Of a stretch of DNA of 64,000 nucleotides, positions 46,692-57,388 are shown one piece after another. Source of the DNA: Raffaelea ambrosiae (Eukaryota > Ascomycota > Sordariomycetes > Ophiostomatales > Ophiostomataceae); assembly GCA_002778195.1 (NCBI GenBank), contig PCDI01000002.1, positions 2,662,859 to 2,726,858 on the forward strand, given 5' to 3'. Each line of letters begins with the position of its first letter. Position 1 is the stretch's first letter. Made by a program: the position numbers and the translations under genes. The notes under the pieces were generated by a model. It did no database searches. It saw only the letters and a program-made list of their open reading frames with translations, and was not told the origin of the DNA.

Positions 46692-49600
46692 CTGGCAAAA
46701 ATACGTTGTGCGGTGTAAGATACATTCACCGCTGCTGGTTCGCGGTTCTCACCATCGCCTCCATACACCCTCGTCCGTGGACCGTTGCGCTAGCCTTAGC
46801 AGCGGAGCCTGCTGGAAAGGAAGAAGACGACATCATGTGCAAAAACACCGAAAACGCATAAAGAGCAACCTTGGACGGGCAACCCTGGACGACCGACAGG
46901 GACCTTGTGTGTGCGCTTGACGCCTGACGACTGGGGGGGGGGGTGGCTGGGAGGGCCCATATTGCAGTGCACGAGCGCAAAATAGCAGACGATCTCACTA
47001 TCTCAGCAGAGATAATAAATACAGCCCGATGCGATACCGAAGCCCGGCAAAACATGCCTGTCAGGACAAAAAGGCAATACGGGAGCAGTCACGGTGCACG
47101 AGCTGCCAAGTAGAGCCAAAGTGGGTTCTACGCATACGAATAGACCAGTGAAGCTCTTTTTCGAAGCGTGACTACACTGTATGACATAGGAAGATATCTA
47201 CTACTTATGTACTCGTACGCATCTCCAGATTTTCATACAGGGTTCTCGCTGAGAGTTTCGAGCGTACGAGTTGTTTTCGGCATGACGGTTGGGGCCTCGT
47301 GCACTGGCGCTGCCCACACTATTCGGAACGGCCTGCTCGGAGAGGCAGCTACGAAAGGTGGGCAAGACTAGCTCTCGGACGAGTACTAGTTAACTATTAT
47401 GTAGCTGCCATATACTGGACCTCTTTGGCCTCTCTTGCTCTTGTGACCCTGGTAGCTCAGATCCCAATTTTTCTGTTTCTTTTGGTTTTTGCCCTTTCCT
47501 TCTTCCCCTTCCTTCCTTCGATCTTTCGCCTCCTTCCTTGCCATGTGTTCCTACATAGTGCACCGTAGTCTGTGCCGTCGTTGTGCAACTGCTGGTAGCT
47601 CTTTCCTTGCGCGAATGCTCATTCACTAGTTAGTAGCTTTGTGCATAGCTTGTCTTTCCTGTTTTGTCTCTGCTGTACATGGGTATCTGCCCACAGTGAT
47701 CCAGTATCTATCTCCGTGCTATCCTCTATTGCTCCTTCCAATCCGAGAATCCTTCCTCCCACTCAGCCAATCTGCTGCTCTGCTGCTTGATCCCTTCCCC
47801 TCTCGACTCTGTGCCAATCCGTCTCTATGAGTTCCTCCATGCGGCCAATCTGCTCCCCAAGACGCTGGCGGGGCGGTTTCCCTCGCTTCTCCCAGCTAAT
47901 ACATGGTAGTAACTCCAAGCTAGCCGTTCTTTTCCCTGTCCGGCGTGCGTCGAGCCTTCCCACTTTCATCACCTCATATCCCTGCCCACCACACCAGACG
48001 CACCGGACGCCTTTTGCTCCACGCCCCGACTATTCCCTGACGGGCGCCCTGGCATTTTCCCCGTCTCTGCCCTGCGGTGTGTGGCGTTTGCGGTCTCGTG
48101 CATTTGTGCGGTTTGCGCCTTCCTGCGGATCCTCGCCGCGCTCTTACCATTTCTGTCGGCTGTGTCCTCGGCTTTCTGGGTGCTTTCTTATTAGGTGCTT
48201 TCTTGTATCCGACTCGTACTTGCCGTGCTTACACACCCGGGTCACCCTGCTTGCGCTCCCTCCCAATATACACGTATCGTACATCCTTGCTTGTACTCTA
48301 GTATGTAGTCGTTCTCCCCGTGCTTACTCTCTTATTTGCATACACAGTAACTGCTTCCTATTCTTCTCTCTTATTTCCCTCTCTTCTCACGACATCTCCC
48401 CTCCGTCCCGTTCTCCGCTTTCCTTGCCCGGCTCTGCACGCACGCTGTTACACGTCTCTGCGCCCTGCACCTCTGCGCCGTGCTCCGACACTTCTGCTTG
48501 CTGCATGACCACTCCACTCTGCCTCGACGCCGCCCATTTCCATTCCTCGCTTCGCTCGCAGGTCTTACGCCCAACCCGGCATTGATCACCACGCTTTCCG
48601 CATGCGCTAGGCTCCCAAACCGTCCAAACCAAAAAGACCCTCCCCCCCCCCCCCAAAAAAAAGAATTAAACCCAAAACCAAAACTGCCCTCTCTCTGCCT
48701 CCTCGCTCCGTCGCCCGGGTCCATTTCGCTGATCCCTTGGCTGATCGACGAGCCTTTTTGCCTGCTTCTTGTCTGCTTCTGCGGGTACAACGGTACTGGT
48801 ACTGCTGGAACTCTGCTTCAAGAGCGCAGACAGTCCAGTCGAACGCTCCAAGAAAACGGCCCAGGAAATAAAAAGGTCTAGAAAAGCCCCCAGGCCACGC
48901 CAGGAAAAAGAAAGCACGCCCAATCTCTCTCCATCCGCTGCAGGGGTTCGTTCTTGGACGCTACGCTTCTTTGTTGCTTCCTCAAACGCCCTTTGGGGGG
49001 TGATTCTTGCTCTTTGCATTGCCTTTCCTCTGCTCTCCTGGACTTTCACCCTTGATCTCTGGCCTTATCTCTGGCTTTCTCTCTGGTCTTTATCTCTTTT
49101 TTTTTCTCTTACTTTTTCCCTGGCTATTTCTCTGGCATTTTCTCTGGCATTTTCTCTGGTTTTTCCCCTTGGCTTTTTCACCGGCTTTTCCTTCCAGCCC
49201 TTTCTTTCCTTTTTTGCAGAAGCGCAGCGCAAAGGCTCTGTTTCTGCTCTGCCGTGCGCCGCTCCTACTCTGCGCCTTCTAGTTATTAGCTGGCTATCTT
49301 GCTCGGCCTCGCACTCTGCAGCACTCCTAGCTTCTTAGCACCGTTCTTATCCTCGTCCGCCTTCCCCCCTCGTCCGCCTTTTCTCCTCTTGTCCTCCTAT
49401 ACTATTCGTCTCCTCTTTATTCTCCATTCTCCTCACTGCCTCTTCTTTTCTCCTCCTTTCGCGCCTGCCTACTCCTCAAGCGCCTCTCCCACGCTCCCTC
49501 GTTTCTTTCTTCTCACGCCTTGTGTCGTCGCACGGACATTTGCGACTTTGTGTACTTTCTTCCGCCTTGCAGCCAGCACCGTTTTACCTTCTGCGCCTCG

Positions 49601-49738
49601 CCATTGGCTCCTGCGCCGTTTCGACGCCCTCCGCGCATTGGACTGGACACTGTGTGAGTTTTGCATTGTCTCGCCTGTTCTGCCTCTTGTGTTTCTTCAT
49701 GCTCCTCGCCGTCTCTCGCCCTTAAACCCTGTCTCGTT

Positions 49739-49764
49739 TCTCTCTCTCTCTCTCTCTCTCTCTC
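49739..49764. repeat. (CT)n microsatellite
   Basis: About 13 CT units inside the pyrimidine-rich region upstream of the G-alpha gene. Confidence 0.85.
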
Positions 49765-51033
49765 TTCTGCTTCTTCCTCGCTTTCCTTCCTTCTCCGCCT
49801 TTCCTCTCCGTCTGTCTCACCTCACCGCCAGGTCATTGCACTGTCGTTACACCGATCGAGGCCTCTCGCTCACTCATCGCTCACTCGTCGCTCATCCAAG
49901 AGAACACACACATCCCCCCCCTTCATTTCCTGCCACTTTTGTGCTCCTCCAGAAAGCCCAAAGCCTTTAGTTCAAACAGTCCAGCCAATGCATGCTAACC
50001 TGGCGCCTTCCTCTGCTTCCTCCTCCGATAGCTCCCATCATCGCCCATTCTGCATACAACCAACAGCTCCTCCGCCAAATTTGCGTCTTCCCGCTCCGCC
50101 TAGACTGCCTGCTCTCTTCCTCCGTCCTCTTAACGCTCTCGTCTCGAACCGACGACAAGACCTGTGTCAACCGTAGCGACCCTCCAACCGTTGTGTTCTA
50201 TGCTGCCGCTTCCCTTTTAGCCGACCACTCGTCAGCAGCGGCGCCTTCTCGGTGCATCCTTCGAAGATCTCCTCCGCACGCTGCGTCTTTTCGCCTTACC
50301 ACCTCGCAGGCAACATTCAAGCTTCGTTTGCCTCCTCCCCTCCGACCCGCACGGTATCCCCCCGGTGTTCTCCTGCTGCGCATCATCGAAATCCCTGTTC
50401 GTATCGTCGTTCCTGTCGGCCGACTCTGCCTGTCTTGGTATTCGTCCGCGGGCGTACTTGCTTAGTGCCTCGCATGTCAGCGTAAGCAGCCTAGCCGCGC
50501 CTAGTCCATCCGTTTCCGTCCTCTGCTCTTCGCAGCAAAAGTGACCCCGTCTATCTGCGTGGCGCTTTTTTTTTGGAGCCAGAACTTGTCGCCCTTTCTA
50601 TCCCGGAGGAAGACACTCGCCCCGACTGCAAGCCTTGAGTGCGCATAATCTGCATCGCAGGACAGCCACATCGGACACAGACAGCGCCTGCTCGTCTTCC
50701 CACCACCCATCGTCTGGAGACTGCGCGCGCGTCGCACCTCATGGGCTTCTGCTCTGTGTAGCGTGGGGCTAGACCGCGAACACAGTTGTTCCCCGCCACT
50801 TTATCCGATCAGACCTCTCTGCCTCTGTGCACGTACCCGTGCCCCCGATCGTCGCTACGAACATAGACAAGGGGAAACCACACACCGAAGGGAGGTTTCG
50901 TGTCGGCCTTGAAAAACGCAACAATCTCTGGCGCCTCCAGAGAACCGAAGGAGGACCCAAAACACTCTGGGAAGTTTGGGCATTTGCGCAAACTCCTGCA
51001 CACTCTCCAAAGTCCTACGGGCGAACTGTCACC

Positions 51034-52500
51034 ATGGGCGCTTGCATGAGCTCACCCACGGATGAGGTGGAACAGAAGAAGAGGAGCCAGAGGATCGACA
51101 AGGATTTGGAAGAGGACTCCAAGCGGTTACGAAGAGAATGCAAGATTCTTCTGCTCGGCTCTGGCGAGTCGGGCAAATCGACAATCGTCAAGCAGATGAA
51201 GATCATCCACCTGAAAGGGTACTCGGAAGACGAGTTGTACAGCTACCGAGTGACCGTCTTCAAGAACCTCATCGAATGCGCCAAGGCCGTCGTCAGCGCC
51301 ATGCAACAGTTCGAAATCGAGCCCCAGGTCGACGGTGGCCAAGAATACTGCGAATACCTGCTCGACTACTCTGTGGATTCCGGGCCGCAGCCCGAGATCG
51401 ACCCCAAAGTCGCCGAGGCTGTCAACGCCCTATGGAATGATCCTGCCAGGGACCAGCTCATGGACCGCCAGACCGAGTTTTACTTGATGGACTCGGCAGA
51501 ATAGTAAGTTTGCTTTGTGCAGACCGGTGTTTGGGAATTGGATTTAGAGCTGCATTTGGTGCACATTTGGTCGCTGGCTTGGGGAACTGCGTCGGCAGCC
51601 AGAGCATTGGCCAGTGTTCGACGTTCCAAGTTTCCAAGACGCCAAAAGTAAAAATAAAAATAAAAATAAAAAAAGCTAACCAAACAGTTTCTTCGACGAG
51701 GTGGACCGCATCTGTAGCCCCGACTACCTCCCCAACGAGATGGATGTGCTCCGCGCCAGAACGAAGACGACCGGTATCTACGAGACCCGCTTCCAAATGG
51801 GTCAATTGAGCATACAGTACGTTCCTCTCCGGTTCTCTCATACCAAACCGCTTTTTTTCACCTGGTTGTTTCTTGCCTGCAGACCCAGACCTGTTTCGCT
51901 TTCTAACCCTGCCCTCCCAATACAGCATGTTCGATGTAGGCGGTCAAAGAAGCGAGCGGAAGAAGTGGATCCATTGCTTCGAAAACGTCACGTCTATCAT
52001 CTTCTGTGTCGCCCTCAGCGAGTACGACCAGGTCCTGTTGGAAGAGAGCACCCAGAATCGGATGATGGAGAGCTTGCTGCTGTTTGACTCCGTCGTCAAC
52101 TCGCGATGGTTCATGCGCACCAGCATCATCCTCTTCCTCAACAAGGTCGACATCTTCAAGCACAAGCTTGGCCGTTCGCCATTAGGCAACTATTTCCCTG
52201 ACTACTCGGGCGGCAACGACGTCAACAAGGCCGCCAAGTACCTGCTCTGGCGATTCAACCAGGTCAACCGAGCTCACTTAAATCTCTATCCACAGTATGT
52301 TTGCTCCTTCCCTCTCCTTTCCTATTCTTCCCTCTACTCCGAAAGCTTTTGATATCACCCCTCCTCTCCACATGCCAGATTTCTAACACGTATCTCACAG
52401 TTTGACACAAGCAACCGATACGTCAAATATTCGGTTGGTCTTCGCAGCCGCCAAAGAGACCATTCTCAACAATGCCCTTAAGGATTCGGGCATCCTGTGA
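51034..52500 (+). CDS. gna-3: Heterotrimeric G-protein alpha subunit, GNA-3 type
   Basis: A GTP-binding subunit that in Neurospora and relatives couples nutrient sensing to cAMP signalling. Exons 51034-51503, 51688-51816, 51926-52294, 52401-52500; product 355 residues, the normal family length. MGACMSS at the start gives a myristoylated Gly2 and palmitoylated Cys, which decides the start codon. P-loop GSGESGKST (42-50), switch I RTKTTGI with Arg181, switch II DVGGQ with Gln207, NKVD (272-275), and a C-terminal FAAAKETILNNALKDSGIL. The C-terminus lacks the Cys of the pertussis-toxin site, and EQKKRSQRIDKDLEEDSK plus NNALKDSGIL match the GNA-3 class rather than GNA-1 or GNA-2. The frame stays open upstream to an in-phase ATG at 50827, which would add 69 residues; I regard that as leader. 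Confidence 0.96.
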
Positions 52501-53533
52501 TATACAAACGAGAACGCTCCTCTCTCTTTTTGTAGCACAGATGTATGCACCCAATTTGCGAATCATCACGAACCCGACCGGCAAACACACTTCACGAAAA
52601 CGCCATATGCCATACTATTCCTTTCTTTTCCTTTCCGTTCAGCTCCTTTGCACCTTTTACCCGTCGCGATGAGATGCTACGATCAAAGTACCTGGCAGCT
52701 TTTTCTCTTTTTTCCTTTTGCCTCGTCTTTTCTTTTCGACTCTTCTTTTTCCGGCTTTACTGTACAGCATTATAAACGGCGTTTACTGGGTTTCACGGCA
52801 GTGTGATTTGCTTCAGATTTATGAACTCATGGCGTCTTCTTACGGCTTGGAATGGGACGATGGTGACACTCTTTTCGACTTAAATTCCCCCTCGTTTTGA
52901 TTTGGTTGATATATGTCTCCATGTCTTATTTTTTTTCTTTTTTTTTTGCCTCTGTTCTTCAATATGTTTGTTTCTACTTCTGCCGTTTATGTCTTGTGTT
53001 TGATTTATTTTCTATTATTCGCGAGAGTGAATACCAGTCTCTTTTCAGAAGATCTTGCGTCTGGAAGAGTCTCGAGTATTTAATATGTACCTTAGCTATT
53101 TTGCTGTTTTGCGCAAATTGAGCAGCGACGGTGAGAACTACGAGCAGTGGTGGACGTGGACAGTACCTCGTCAGTGCTTTCTTGTTTGCCCGTTTCCTTT
53201 ATTTGTGACGGCAGCCAGATGCTGTCAGATGGACACCCGGGGTGGACATGAAAGCGACGTCGCATGAAATGACGTCAAAACGGAACATATATGCTCTTCA
53301 GATATATTATACGCACAGAATACACACGATTTGATAGGTATGATTCGGGATTTCAGCTCGATCGGTGAAATGTTACATAGATCTGTGCCGTCTCTCTGGT
53401 GCCCAGCAGACAATGCATGGCCATTGCGTCGCTCAGTTGATTCTACCAGGCCAGAGAGGAAGCTCCTACGATTGTGTGTTGGCTGCACCGTTAGCTCTGT
53501 TAGCTGCCTCTAGCCAGATTCTTCGCTGGCACG
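52501..53533. other. 3' flank of the G-alpha gene
   Basis: T-rich for about 500 bases after the stop, fitting a 3' UTR. No gene seen. Confidence 0.45.
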
Positions 53534-54484
53534 TTGTGTCGGAGGAAAGCAACACGTGGGGGCCGACAAAGACTTTGGTGTCGAGGTGCTAACAAGTGGT
53601 GGGAAGCTGTTGGATTGATTCCCAGCAATAACGGAGACGACCTGGACCAACACAGTATGGATGAACAGAACAGTTCACTATGGCGAAAAAAACGATACGT
53701 AGCGGAATGTCATTCCGATGCCTTCTTTTTTCTTCTTTTTTTTTTTTTGTGGAAAGGCAAGTGTTTTTACGTTTACGCCGTCTTCAACAGCCTCAACAGT
53801 CAACTTCATCGACTTCATCGACTCTTCATTACTCACACCTCACAGACGTCGACACCGACCATATTCTATCGCGTGTACGTCCAGGACTACCAGTCCGTCT
53901 GTTTCCTGGCCCACATTGGCGACGCTATCTTTACCGTCCAGAATTGGCTCGGCTTGCCAGACTGGTTCGGCATCGTGCCCCCTCCGTACCTTCCCCTGGT
54001 GTGCCTGGCGCACGTACCATTTTGTCTGGTGTCAACAGTGCCCTGGCTGGTGGTGTTTCCACTGCAGGATCTCTTGCGGGGGCAGTTCCGCAAGCATATT
54101 CGTGGCAACATGAGGGCTGGAATGTTCCTCGTTGTTGCTATGATCATCTTTGATGCGGCCGCAAGTCTACCGCGATTGTTCTCCTTCTCCCTCCCATGTC
54201 TATCTATGTTTTCTAACCGTCTCGCCAACCATTGTTGGGCCTGCGTCGGCATCATGCACGATGGATCCAAGGACGAGTTCCACGGTGCGATATTGCGCTT
54301 CGAAAAGGAAGAAGTGTACTCGCCGCGACTGTATCGACAGTTTGGGGGGAGCTGGGTTTTTTCCCCCCTCTTAGTAGTGTCAGGTCGAGGATCATATACA
54401 AAGTATGCAAGAACTAACTATAGTCTTTCCTCTAATTTCGACGGGAACGGACGTATGGTTCGTGGAGCCGAGCTGTCGAGCTAG
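53534..54484 (+). CDS. Possible hypothetical membrane-like ORF (weak)
   Basis: An open frame of 316 codons. Only the central part (about 53865-54115) has the GC-rich third positions seen in the real genes here. It encodes FYRVYVQDYQSV and a hydrophobic, Pro/Trp-rich stretch including LGLPDWFGIVPPPYLPLV and STVPWLVVFPLQDLL, then basic RGQFRKHIRG. The flanks look non-coding (poly-T at 53725-53750), so the true gene, if any, would be a spliced one with ends I cannot fix. Two other frames are also open here. No family recognised. Confidence 0.22.
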   Translation: MCRRKATRGGRQRLWCRGANKWWEAVGLIPSNNGDDLDQHSMDEQNSSLWRKKRYVAECHSDAFFFLLFFFLWKGKCFYVYAVFNSLNSQLHRLHRLFITHTSQTSTPTIFYRVYVQDYQSVCFLAHIGDAIFTVQNWLGLPDWFGIVPPPYLPLVCLAHVPFCLVSTVPWLVVFPLQDLLRGQFRKHIRGNMRAGMFLVVAMIIFDAAASLPRLFSFSLPCLSMFSNRLANHCWACVGIMHDGSKDEFHGAILRFEKEEVYSPRLYRQFGGSWVFSPLLVVSGRGSYTKYARTNYSLSSNFDGNGRMVRGAELSS

Positions 54485-56627
54485 ACAAGAGTGCTTCAGC
54501 ACATTCACGGATTCCGATGACGAGGCCGTCCATTTCGGGGGTTGTCTTCTTTCCGCGTCCTTGTTTTCTTTATGTTTTTGTGTCTGTGGTCTTCTGCTTG
54601 CGGCGCACGATCGGCGCTTGTCTCAGGCCGATACCTCCGTGTCCGCCCCTCTAGCTTCCTTGGAGGGGTCTCCACACTAGCACGTCTAGGCCCTATTGCT
54701 GCAATGCATCTCTGCATCCCCGCCTCCGGCAAGCTGACTTTGTGGCGAACCTCGCGCGCACGCGCGCGCGCGCGTGTGTGTGTCCAACGTAGGGGGTTTG
54801 TTTCTCTCTGTTGATTCTCAGTCAGATCCCTCACCCCCCTCTACCTTTGTACGGCTTTGTCCCTCCCGGAAGACGCGGCTCTGGCGGAGCGGTCAGGAAG
54901 ACAGGGCGGATGCCGTCATTGTCCGGGCCAAGAGGGGTGGATATACATGGTTGGCTGGCCTGAAAGCGGGTGCTATAATCAGATTACAAGAAAGGAAGCG
55001 ACCATGCAGTCAAAACAAGTGATACGAGGAGCCATGCTTTGCTTTGTCTCTACGCCCAACCCTGGAACAGCCCGTACTACATAGTTACATACTATGTAGT
55101 AGTTAGGAATACTTGGGGGGTGGGTTCCCTTGCGGGAATGGCGTCTTGGGTGATTTGGAGCAATATCTTCTCGAAGGGGTTATTGATGAGGAGTCCTGGT
55201 GAATTCTCAAAGCAGACCAATTCTCTCGCTTCATTCCCAATTGCCTGCTCCCGTGCCTGCCCGTTTCGTCCGAGTCCTTCACCGCAGTCTCGTGTCCATT
55301 GCCCGACAGTCTAGGCCAACCGGTGCATTGCTCGGGTTTTCTGTTTACTGCTATCGTACATGTACGGTGTAAAGTTCGCCACTGCCAGGAACGACATCCC
55401 GCTTGTAGCATCTTTGCCTACCATGGGTCCTCAGGCTAAGTACTAGAACGAGTAGTTCCAAAGCTCGAACAACAGCTTTCGCCTCTCCTTATTCACCATC
55501 ATGTCATCGTGTCTCCCACGCCTCCCAAAGTCTTCCCAAGTCTGCCGTGTCTCCCTTTCCGCAGCTCGGATTCCCTTCTTGTACAGCTCGTGCAAATTTT
55601 CCCCCAAGCGCCCTCCTCTTTCATTTCCTCTCTCCATTCTCGCACTCGTCACCAGGGTCTCTCGATGCAACCGGACCTGCATGCCAATCAGCAGTGGAGC
55701 CAAGACATGGCAAACGACAAAAAGTGCACCACCTTTTTAGCTTGTGGGACAAGCCACACAGCTGCTTTGTAGCTAGCTGCTGCTGCTCGTTGCATCCATC
55801 CAGTCCACTCACAACTACAACCTGCATGGCTGCCATGTTTGCCGGCACGCCCACACACCACTCGCCCACCCAACGCCCATACTGACCCCACCTCCCTTTT
55901 CCAATATACTAACTACTATAGTATGTACATACAGGGGCATAAGATACACGAGGCGTTGCAGGGCTCTTCTGCCGTTCCTCAATGCCTGTCGCTTGTGCTG
56001 CCAGCTTAGACGAGCTGCAGCATTGGCCTGATTTCTGGCCATTCTGAGTGCACTCCTCGTATCACCTTTTTTGGTCTTTCGGGGGTGTCCTGGCACGGCA
56101 GGCGCGTTCTGGCTCGGTCACCCCATAGCTCCTTCCTTGTCCTCGTTCTGCGACATTACAGCTCTTTCTCTCTTGTCTCTTTGTCTCAGTGCTACCCCGC
56201 CCCCGCCTGAACCATGGCGTCCGCCACTATCCGATCGTGCCTTCCTCGTTGCCCCCCCTTATCTCAGAAGAGGAAGGATAGCTACTCGTAGGTCAGACCG
56301 GAAAATCCACAATGTCAGATATCTCGCCATTCAGACAGAATGCCGCACGGCAGCATAGATCTCTCTCGGCACACTCCCCCCCGTATGCAGCATCGCTTCT
56401 GGCTGCTCGTGCTGCTTGCGCTGCTCGCGCTGCTCGCGATGCCCGCCCCCGGCGCCTAGTTGGCAATTGCGTGGTTTTTGAGCTAGATCGTGTAAGTCCG
56501 TCTGTTTTGGCGGGCCAATTGTCTAACAAGGTCCGAGCAGGAAGCTGGCGAGGCCCCCTCCTCCCCAAGCAATGACAGCATAACTAACAGCTCCCTCTTT
56601 GTGTACTCGTAGTGTCTTTGCCCCCCC
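54485..56627. other. Gene-poor interval left of the assembly gap
   Basis: Mixed sequence with CT-rich patches and a run of alternating purine/pyrimidine at 54753. Two TACTCGTA octamers lie at 56283 and 56604. No gene seen. Confidence 0.4.
54753..54783. repeat. Alternating purine-pyrimidine (CG/TG) tract
   Basis: 31 bases of strict pyrimidine-purine alternation, mostly CG then TG. Such tracts can adopt left-handed Z-DNA; whether this one does is inference. Confidence 0.75.
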
Positions 56628-56652
56628 NNNNNNNNNNNNNNNNNNNNNNNNN
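56628..56652. other. Assembly gap (25 N)
   Basis: 25 undetermined bases directly after a run of seven C. Any ORF crossing this point is an artefact. Confidence 0.99.
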
Positions 56653-57388
56653 TTTCCCAACCAACACACCTCCTTTGCCAGCTCCTCCGCCAACACGACC
56701 GCCACGCCCCCCTCCGATTGTCAGATAGGTAGGTTCAGGGTCAGCTCAATCGGTCGAACCATCGTCCAAACGTGGCCAAGGCGCAACGAACGAGAGCAAG
56801 GGAGGAAACACGACGTGAGTGATAAAAAGTACTTGTGGTCTCGGCTGTTAAACCTGCTTTGTTCATAAAATGGGATTTGATTGATTGATCGATCGATTGA
56901 TTGATTGACTGGTTTTTATTAATTTATTATTTCTCTTTTCTTTCTTTCTGCTCTGCAAAACGCCTGTCCACTTTTTGGCAAGACCCTGCTGGGCTGCTCC
57001 TTCCTTGCCTACCTTTTAAGCTCCCTCCCCCTCCTTCGTTCGTCTCCTGATTTTCCTGGTTGTGATTTTTTTCCCTCTCTCCTCTTTCTTTCGTGTCTCT
57101 TCCTTCCCACCCTCGAGTACTCGTTTCTTTTTCTTCTTGTTGTTGCTCCTTCACCTATCCGACCTTGTTCCCTTGTTGTCCTCCATTCCGGCCCTCCTTC
57201 TCCTTCCCTCGCCTCGTCTTGCTGTTTGTATCTGTATTAGCTGTCCTGCCCACTCTTGGATAGCTCAGATTAGCTCTAAACGTTTTTTTTTTTTTCTTTT
57301 TTATTGTTTTTTTTGGTGCCTGCATAGGTTTTTATTCTTTTTATTTTTTTTGTCACGTCACCAAGCTCTTTTTTTTGCTTCTTCCACA
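56653..57388. promoter_or_regulatory. Upstream region of glycogen phosphorylase
   Basis: Contains a short GATT/GATC repeat block (about 56877-56909) and a strongly T/C-rich leader from 57060 to 57385 with several poly-T runs. The minus-strand complement gives spurious Glu/Lys/Arg-rich ORFs. Confidence 0.4.

Larger units (their letters stand above)
42986..51033. other. 8 kb interval without a supportable protein gene, upstream of the G-alpha gene
   Basis: The first part (43-47 kb) is mixed, with many homopolymers, microsatellites and short tandem repeats. From about 47.4 to 50.5 kb the plus strand is strongly pyrimidine-rich, which creates long stop-poor frames (for example 47827-48585 and 49299-49970) of Ser/Leu/Pro/Phe/Cys composition. 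These overlap in different frames and show no codon bias or family similarity, so I do not call them. The pyrimidine bias and the distance to the start at 51034 suggest a long promoter and spliced or unspliced leader for the G-alpha gene, or a non-coding transcript. Confidence 0.45.

Noticed and set aside
47827..48585. 252-codon ORF upstream of the G-alpha gene
   Set aside because: Ser/Pro/Leu/Cys composition is what pyrimidine-rich DNA gives in any frame; overlapping frames are equally open.
49299..49970. 223-codon ORF in the same pyrimidine-rich region
   Set aside because: Same reasoning; no codon bias, and the (CT)n block encodes alternating Leu/Ser.
56523..56868. ORFs running through the N block
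   Set aside because: They cross 25 undetermined bases.
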